Origin: Amyloporia xantha
Taxonomy: Eukaryota > Basidiomycota > Agaricomycetes > Polyporales > Adustoporiaceae
Assembly: GCA_036971615.1 (NCBI GenBank)
Contig: JAYKKR010000017.1
Coordinates: 709,549 to 773,548 of the forward strand
Direction of reading: 5' to 3'
DNA: 64,000 nt
Shown here: one piece after another, positions 57,684-64,000 of the stretch
How positions within the stretch are numbered: the stretch's first letter is position 1
How the letters are laid out: each line of letters starts with the position of its first letter
Made by a program: the position numbers and the translations under genes
The notes under the pieces: generated by a model
Told to the model about the DNA's origin: nothing
Seen by the model: only the letters and a program-made list of their open reading frames with translations
Database searches by the model: none

Positions 57684-60398
57684 ATGGAGTCAGACGATGT
57701 TCCGTTACGCTCCCCACTTTCCCCCGTCAACCTTGGGAGATCCTCTGGAAACTCATCTGCTGGCTTGTCAAATCAGGCTAATACATCGCAACTGTCCGCA
57801 GGTATGAATGGATCAGCTGAGGACGCTCAATTCAAGCTGGGCACTTTCTCTATCGACGAATACAAACCCATCAAGGTAGTCGTTATCGGTGCTGGCTTTA
57901 GTGGCATCATTGCGGGGATAAGGTAAGCCCTGCTCTGCGATCTCTGTTTCATAAGCTCGTGACTGTCGCTAGATTTCCACAGAGAGTACCTAATGTACAG
58001 CTCACGATATATGACAAAAATGCTGGCATAGGCGGAACGTGGTTCACGAATAAGTATCCGTTAGTCTAGCCTCTTGCCTTCCATACACAATCCGACGTGT
58101 TGACTCCTCTGTCAAAGCGGTCTGGCTTGCGATATCCCTTCGCACTGTGTAGGAGTGCATTCTTTTCCTCATCTTGGTGCTCAATTGACTTCTCACCTAG
58201 TATCAGCTGACATTTGAGTCAAAGGTGTGTTCGAAACAATAAACATCGCCTCAGCATTCAGTAATGGTTGGTAAAATAGACCGATTGGTCCAGTTTCTAC
58301 GCACCTGGTCCGGAGATACTCTCGTATCTGCAATCTGTTGTTGACAAGTACAAGCTAATGCGATACATCAAGCTTCAACACCGAGTCGTGCACGCGAAGT
58401 ACGACGAGCCGTCTGGGAAGTGGCATCTCAAGATCCGTCGGCCGAGTACTGGGGCCAACGCAGACCCCTCTGAGTTTGACGAGTTCGAAGACACCGCAGA
58501 TGTTCTTCTCACGGGGGTAGGTAGTCTTAGTAGGTGGAATTGGCCGGATATAGCGGGCCTGCGGGACTTCGAAGGCAAAGTCTTTCATACTGCGGATTTC
58601 GACGTGGGTGACCGGCCATGGCAAGAAGCCACACAAGACTGGCATGACAAGAGGGTCGGTGTGATTGGTGTGGTACGTTCTTGGTGCGCGGAATTGCAGA
58701 TGCCCCTCATGGTCTCAAGCGATCATCACGAAGGGTTCCAGCGCCATTCAGATTGTTCCGGCCTTGCAGCCAAAAGTCGCGAAGATCATCAATTTTGTGA
58801 GAGGAAAGACATGGATATCTCTGCCGTTCGCCAGCGGGAAGTTAACAGAGCTGATGAAGAGGGACCTAGGTGCTGAGAACTGTAGCTACCATTCTTTCAG
58901 TTCTGGTTATATACATCCTAATCAGAGGGCCAGACATGTTTACGGACGAAGATAAACAGATGTTTAGGGATCCCGCTTTCTACAAAGAATTTCGCCACGA
59001 GCTGGAGTCAGACTTAAATGTGAGTCGTTCAATCGCTCTCTATCGCCATTGCCTTACGTGAGCTGATTGCTCCGCAGTCAGTTCACCAGAGTACACTTAG
59101 AGGTTCCTCACAACAATTGAAAGCGCGCGAAGCATTCCGAGCTCACATGGTCAAGAAGTTGGCGAAGAAGCCCTGGATAGCGGACTCCTGTACGAGTCAT
59201 GGTCTCTGCCGTACCCATTTGACTGATATATTGATCTCAGTGATTCCGGATTTTGGCGTTGCATGCAGACGACTGACTGCGGGGCCGGGATACTTAGAAG
59301 CATTATGCCAAGATAATGTATGTACGACGAGTTGAAAAGCGACACGTGAGTTTGTCGAGCTTAGATGATCCTCAGGTAGACTTCGTCACCACCCATATCA
59401 AGCGCATTACTCCGAATGGCATCGAGACTGTCGACGGAAAACATGAAGAGCTCGATGTAGTCATTTGTGCAACGGGTGCGCTGGCTCGTTTCCATCGTTT
59501 GTTGCACTTTTAGTGACGTTTGAATTGTTATCATATAGGCTATGACTATTCTTTTCAGTTGGACTTCCCGCTACTCGGGCGTGGCGGTGTTGCCATTCAA
59601 GATAAATGGTCACCACATCCATCAACATATCTTGCTATCTGCACAGACGGTTTTCCAAATTGGTTCATGGCCCTTGGGCCGAATTCGGGTGTCGGTTCAG
59701 GGTCGCTACTTGTACTCATCGAGCGCCAGATTGATTATGCGATAGAGGCCACGAAGAAGATGCAGAGAGAGAGATTGAAGAGTATAGAGGTCAAAAGAGC
59801 AGCCGTACAGGATTTCGATGACTATCTAGAGGTGTGTCAGCTATTGGTTGTCTGGAGATACCGTCGCATACCTGACTGCGGGTCATATCATACGAAGCTT
59901 TATTTTCCCAAGGTGAGTGTCGCACCTGCATGTGACTGAATATATTTTTGATAAGAGATGTCGACACGAGACTGTCTATAGCGAACAATGTAGATCATGG
60001 TACAAGATGGGGAAAATGGAAGGCAGGAATGTTGCGCTGTGGCCCGGTGAGCCGAACATGGCATGTTCTGATGTCCATGCTGACCAGTGTGCTGTTGTGC
60101 AGGCTCATGCCTTCATGCTGTTCGCGCTCTCAGGTATCCACGATGGGAAGATTACGACTATGAATTAGTGGATGGCGTACGGAACCGTATGCATTGGTTG
60201 GGTGATGGCCAGACGTATAATGAAAAGACAATGAGCGGAGACAGTACGTATATTCGGCCTGTACAGTACAGTGCAGTACCTGACTTTACGACAGGGGCGT
60301 GGTACTTGAACGATGAGGAACTTGATATCCCACCTGGTATGTTCGGGTCAACACGAGAAGTAGCTGTGCTTATACATGCCGTAGTTCCCATGCTGTGA
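57684..60398 (+). CDS. FAD-dependent monooxygenase (Baeyer-Villiger/FMO type)
   Basis: Sixteen exons: 57684-57922, 57973-58059, 58118-58148, 58201-58224, 58280-58672, 58734-58869, 58934-59019, 59078-59189, 59241-59317, 59376-59475, 59539-59831, 59898-59912, 59971-60046, 60103-60243, 60295-60336 and 60385-60398. All phases agree, giving 621 residues. The FAD Rossmann motif is VVVIGAGFSG (Gly69, 71, 74), followed by GIGGTWFTNKYPGLACDIPS. The NADPH motif is VIGVGSSAIQ (from 255), preceded by FEGKVFHTADF, a variant of the Baeyer-Villiger fingerprint with its His kept. CATGYDYS is the second FAD-contact region. Such enzymes oxidise ketones, steroids or other small molecules with NADPH and O2; the substrate cannot be read from sequence. 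Two exons are only 24 and 15 bases. The ATG at 57684 is favoured; the leader is Ser-rich, without a signal peptide. Confidence 0.92.
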
Positions 60399-60920
60399 GA
60401 GGCATTGCGTAGAATGTCTGAGGCCTATAGACAATGTCATCTCGAAACGCGCGAGCCGAACCCACTTGCGTTGCGTAGTGCCCATTCTCTATGGTGGCCT
60501 TACAATGACTGTTGTAGTTTACTCTGCGTCTTTCTAGTATCCGACAGAAGGGCAATTGCTATCTGACTAGCAGAGTCTGGCAGGATTATATACGATTAGA
60601 ATGGTAATCTAGGTCCACGATATATACGTGTCACAGGAGCCATACGTCCCTTACTTATAAGAGTCGTCCACTAAAATCTCCATCTGTCCATGTCTCGTTA
60701 GTTAGCTTCGCACCTGTACTCATCTGGATATTTCCTCTTCACCAGCCAGTATTCACATCGTGAAGTCAAGAACAACAGCAGTGCGTCTCAGATGGTGTCG
60801 CCCCATGCACTGGAATCATGACATACTCTCACGGCAGGGCAGCTCGAAAATTGAGGGAGCGAGGGCTGCATTTGCGAGAATCACTGAGGGTCTTGCAGAT
60901 CAATTCGGATGTCGTCACGG

Positions 60921-61187
60921 TACCGTTGCCGACCGGGCGCAGGTTAAGAACGCGCTTGAGTATGGGGACTGGTGTGCAGTCGAGCTATGATGGAAAATGG
61001 GTTACTGTGTTTTGAACTCAATCATATGAAGCGGATGGATATATGAGGACATTGATATGCGCGACGCCGGCCGACTTCACAATTAGTTCGGCAAACAGCG
61101 AACACCAAACGCGGTTCGCCGGACATGTTCGTCAACCAGAATTGAGGCCGTACCGTTGCCGACCGGGCGCAGGTTAAGATCGCGCTT
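60921..61187 (+). repeat. 230 bp-period partial tandem duplication
   Basis: The sequence taccgttgccgaccgggcg with the following caggttaaga and cgcgctt occurs at 60921-60957 and again at 61151-61187, with a single change within 37 bases. The interval between is filled by the dispersed repeat copy 2. This is a truncated second unit or a duplication flanking an insertion. Confidence 0.8.
60960..61150 (+). repeat. dispersed repeat, copy 2 (partner at 1897-2143)
   Basis: Matches the sequence near the left end of the window in the same orientation, about 80-85% by eye, with a roughly 50 bp deletion relative to it. It lies exactly between the two 37 bp direct repeats, suggesting it was carried by or inserted with that unit. 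Confidence 0.8.
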
Positions 61188-61412
61188 AATTAGGCAGGAG
61201 TGTTGGGGTCCCTGCCGCGTGTGGCACTGCGTGATACAGTATCAGTGACCTCAGTCACGAAATTGCGCGTGATAGAAAATGTTGACATTGTTGTTTCAGG
61301 GCGGAGCTGGCCGTGGCCGTGGCTGTGGATCATGTGACTAATGCCACGTCTTCACGCCACGTCTCGCTCTTGTCGAGTCCATGCATCTTGTCCGCCGCGC
61401 TACGCCTACCAG

Positions 61413-61728
61413 AGGGCACTCAGCTGGTATCTTGTACGCTATTGACCGATGGGTGCTGCGTGCTATTTTGGCTCGTATCGGGTGATGCGCGCATCCTGAC
61501 AGTCGTAGTGGAAGATACTTGTCTTGATCCCCTTCTGGAGGTGCAGAAGCCGGTCATACTTCTCTTCCATTCTCTGCGACGCTGCACTTAGCGAAGGGCA
61601 CTCAGCTCGTAGCTTGTACACTGCCGACCGATGGGTGCTGCGTGCCATTTTGGTTTGTATCGGGTGATGCGCGCATCCTGACAGTCGCAGTGGAAGGTAC
61701 TTGCCTTGATCCCCTTCTGGAGGTGCAG
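61413..61728 (+). repeat. 182 bp-period tandem duplication
   Basis: 61413-61546 and 61595-61728 align without gaps at about 90% identity. Shared blocks include gaccgatgggtgctgcgtgc, cgggtgatgcgcgcatcctg and gatccccttctggaggtgca. The period (182) is not a multiple of three, so the copies are in different frames relative to each other, arguing against a repeated protein domain. Each is locally open in one frame (DGCCV.FW.VSGDARILTV). Confidence 0.85.
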
Positions 61729-62803
61729 ACAGCAGGCTGTGTCACCCACTCTATCTATTCTCTGACTTCTGAGCTCTGTGGAGCCATCCTATCACTGCAA
61801 CAGCCAGCAGGCAGTGGACGGGTGGTGACCACAGCAATGACAGAACGACGACAAAGGCAACAACGGAAGGATAGTAGTGACGGATGGACGTCCATCACGG
61901 GCGTCGTAGATCTGTGTGAAGCTTGGTGGATGGATGCAAGAGGAGGAAGACGAGAGTACTGGGGTGCACACAGCGCAGCAGTGGTATCAGGTGAGTATTG
62001 TGTATCTACTTTTTGCGTGCCCCTCATTCTCATGTAATTGACTACTTATGCCAGTGATACTCAGCACGTCAATGATGGATGGACAGTGGCGACAGCAATG
62101 ATCACAAGCAACAAATGACGGTGATGACAACAACAACAACGAGAGCAATGACGAGGACAAGGATGATGAGGACGATGAGAGCGATGACGCTGCCGACGTC
62201 AATAGCTGATGCACGGGAGCTGACACTGACCACATGGGCCCGCGCTGACAGTGTTATTCTCCCAGTCCATCGCTCGCATGGGAACTTCACAAACAGCAAG
62301 TCAGCAAACACCAGGTGTCGGGCACACACAGGTTGTAAGCTGTTCATTTTGTAGTGTTCTGTCTCGAAACTGCACAGTAGAGTATATCATGATTAATGAA
62401 TATATCTGTTTGTGCCAATGTCAGCGTGGGCCAGGCGGGGTATGGATTGAATGAGCTTACTGGTATGTAGTGCTGTACGGCGTATGTTGAGATCAGTGTA
62501 GCACTGCCTCATGAAACAATTGGCTGGCACGTTAGTCCTAGTCAACAATGCATGGCTGACTTGAGTTGGGATGTCAAAGCAAATGGCTGGTGTCCGTTAG
62601 ATTTGACCTAAAAACAAGACATGAGCGACGCTAGACACAGCACCACCTGACTCATGCGTGCATCTCGATCGTGTCAATACTGCTCTTAATAACTTCCTGG
62701 TGTGGCCCTACGGCTTTGGGATGTCAGTATATAATCCAAACCCGACTGGAAAGAACCAGCATGCCGAAATCCGTGCGTCTGTTTTGTTTTCATCTGGTGT
62801 GGT

Positions 62804-63102
62804 ATGTTGAAAGGTTGCGGTGCGGATTCTATATTAGCGAAGGCCGACGATCCAGTTCTTATTGAGGCCCTTACCAAGTATCACCGCGAGCTCATCTCCA
62901 GCAATGCAAAAATTGCTCAGAGGCTTGAGGTTGAATACAATATCAAGATGAGGTCTTTCTCGCACAATTCGAACTCGAACTTGCAGTAGCCTAACCGTCG
63001 ATCACTCATTTTGCTAGTGCTGGCTCAGTCAAACGCCGTCGGAAGGAACTAGGTCTTACAAGTAGTGGTGTCACTACACGTTCATTACCAGCACAAACCT
63101 AG
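62804..63102 (+). pseudogene. truncated N-terminal fragment of a transposon-type (integrase-associated) protein
   Basis: Two exons, 62804-62952 and 63018-63102, joined by a 65 bp GT/AG intron, read 77 residues before a stop. The motif ALTKYHRELISSNAKIAQRL, then EYNIKMSAGSVKRRRKELGL and SSGVTTRSLP, resembles the helix-turn-helix segment at the start of large basidiomycete proteins that continue into an integrase-like catalytic domain (from memory). Here the catalytic part is absent and the hairpin array and telomere follow, so it looks truncated. Weak points are the start codon, which may be an upstream exon, and the family name. Confidence 0.5.
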
Positions 63103-63387
63103 TTATATACTCCCCCGGAATCGGACCCGATTCCGACTGAGGCGAGGCCACGCGGGAACTGAGGCACCCATAAAAGGCAAGAGGCCGGCAGAAAGAGTGA
63201 GTCTGTAAGCCAGATTGAATTTGGTCGACGATGATATTCATTATATAGGGTTTTCGTAACTGGGTTGGGGTACACTTACCTCCCTTCTGGGTTTGGGTAG
63301 GTCCGATTAGGAGCGGGGAGGTACATTTACGTAGCGAAACCCTGTACAGTAGGGTAATATACCGTAAATAGACGAGTTGAGAGAAAA
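63103..63387. other. subtelomeric spacer
   Basis: 285 bp between the truncated gene and the hairpin array. It contains a small palindrome, ggaatcggacccgattcc (about 63118-63135). No coding frame. Confidence 0.5.
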
Positions 63388-63795
63388 GAACGCGCTTCGG
63401 ATAGAGCGTGCTGAAGCGCGAACGTAGTACTGAATGTACACACGTGAAGTATATGTATGAACGCGCATCCGTTTTCTCGTGCGGATGCGCGTTCGAGGCA
63501 CTCGAGTACTATACATATATACCTCGTCGAACGCAGCATCCGCACGATCGAACGGAAGCGCGTTTTTTGCCCATTTGGGGCAATATATTTAGGGATATAT
63601 ACGTGTGTAATTACTCCGTCGATCGCGCTTCCGTTCGCTCGTGCGGATGCGCGTTCGACGGAGATTATGTGTGTAGCACCCGAGTGCGTCGAACGCGCAT
63701 CCGCACGTAGCGAACGGAAGCGCGATCTGCGCACTTGTGTAGACCACTAAAATACTCTCGATATCGCGCATCCGTTCGGACATGCGGATGCGCGA
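63388..63795. repeat. array of six palindromic GC-rich hairpin repeats next to the telomere
   Basis: Units of about 32-36 bp lie at 63388-63423, 63459-63494, 63528-63562, 63624-63657, 63690-63724 and 63764-63795, with 65-96 bp from start to start and AT-rich spacers. The core is CGCGCATCCG...CGGATGCGCG. Unit 2 has perfect 13 bp arms (63459-63471 and 63482-63494), unit 6 perfect 11 bp arms (63764-63774 and 63785-63795), unit 1 8 bp arms. Units 3 and 5 are near reverse complements of unit 4. Both strands are therefore open and Arg-rich by chance. No gene. Likely a subtelomeric satellite-like structure capable of forming hairpins or binding a dimeric protein. Confidence 0.85.
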
Positions 63796-63849
63796 AGAAG
63801 GCACGTGTGGGCGATGCATGTGACTGTGAGAGTCAAGTGATCGTATCGA

Positions 63850-64000
63850 TTAGGTTAGGTTAGGTTAGGTTAGGTTAGGTTAGGTTAGGTTAGGTTAGGT
63901 TAGGTTAGGTTAGGTTAGGTTAGGTTAGGTTAGGTTAGGTTAGGTTAGGTTAGGTTAGGTTAGGTTAGGTTAGGTTAGGTTAGGTTAGGTTAGGTTAGGT
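63850..64000 (+). repeat. telomeric repeat array (TTAGG)n
   Basis: 151 bases of uninterrupted TTAGG, 30 perfect copies plus one base, running to the window edge. The G-rich strand runs 5' to 3' towards the right end, the expected polarity for a chromosome terminus. No TTAGGG or other variant unit occurs. The array may continue beyond the window. Confidence 0.95.

Larger units (their letters stand above)
60399..62803. other. subtelomeric region rich in duplications, no supportable gene
   Basis: Short frames are broken. Structures listed separately are a 230 bp partial tandem duplication, a copy of the repeat from the left end of the window and a 182 bp-period duplication. Around 62115-62195 there is low-complexity sequence made of CAA and GAC/GAT-type triplets (acaacaacaacaacg, then gaggacaaggatgatgagg). 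The rest, to 62803, holds nothing I can name. Confidence 0.5.

Noticed and set aside
61755..62354. Frames rich in Val/Ser/Thr over the triplet-repeat stretch
   Set aside because: They are translations of low-complexity CAA/GAC/GAT-type sequence and appear on both strands.
63388..63795. CRISPR-like array (regularly spaced repeats with unique spacers)
   Set aside because: Repeats are imperfect palindromes of varying sequence and orientation, spacers vary from about 30 to 60 bases, there are no cas genes and the genome is fungal.
63327..63819. Several Arg-rich open frames in the hairpin array
   Set aside because: Open on both strands because the palindromes lack stop codons; translations are repeats of the same Arg/Ser pattern.

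Overview
This window looks like the end of a chromosome from a filamentous basidiomycete, most likely an agaricomycete. Genes are split by many 45-95 bp introns with GT/AG borders. The gene set is typical of such fungi: a NACHT-WD40 NLR-like protein with an MLKL-type N-terminus, an atypical G-alpha, CHS7, a family of F-box-like proteins, BTB proteins and a CACTA-type transposon. The last 151 bases are about 30 perfect TTAGG units, so the right edge is a telomere, or runs into one. No genus is claimed.

Layout. (1) 1-28.6 kb is accessory and repeat-rich. It holds an NLR-like gene with a frameshift in its WD40 part (2.65-7.23 kb) and a 1.17 kb near-perfect foldback element carrying a tRNA-like sequence in each arm (8.17-9.34 kb). 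Four same-strand F-box paralogues follow (9.97-27.4 kb). The third and fourth lie in a segmental duplication in which each F-box gene sat head to head with a BTB gene. A 5.87 kb CACTA-type element with two divergent genes inserted in the shared upstream region of one pair (17.6-23.5 kb); that pair's BTB gene is now a relic. The fourth F-box copy is broken by a 457 bp TA-target MITE and by a 4 bp change that looks like an excision footprint. (2) 28.9-56.8 kb is a block of ordinary conserved genes: allantoinase, a Yippee protein, VPS29, MDM35, a Zn2Cys6 regulator, roadblock dynein light chain, CHS7, VPS74/GOLPH3, a G-alpha lacking the catalytic Gln, and an NPF-motif protein. (3) 57.7-60.4 kb holds a 16-exon flavin monooxygenase. 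(4) 60.4-64 kb is subtelomeric: tandem duplications, a repeat shared with the left end of the window, a truncated transposon-like gene, an array of six palindromic hairpin repeats, and the telomere.

How parts relate. The F-box and BTB proteins are candidate adaptors for SCF and CUL3 ubiquitin ligases. Their pairing, duplication, decay and transposon load beside an NLR-like gene suggest a fast-evolving cluster, but this is inference. The central block serves unrelated functions: ureide catabolism, retromer and Golgi traffic, mitochondrial lipid transport, dynein, chitin synthase export and signalling. All spliced models were built by hand from reading-frame continuity, splice borders and family resemblance; no search was run.
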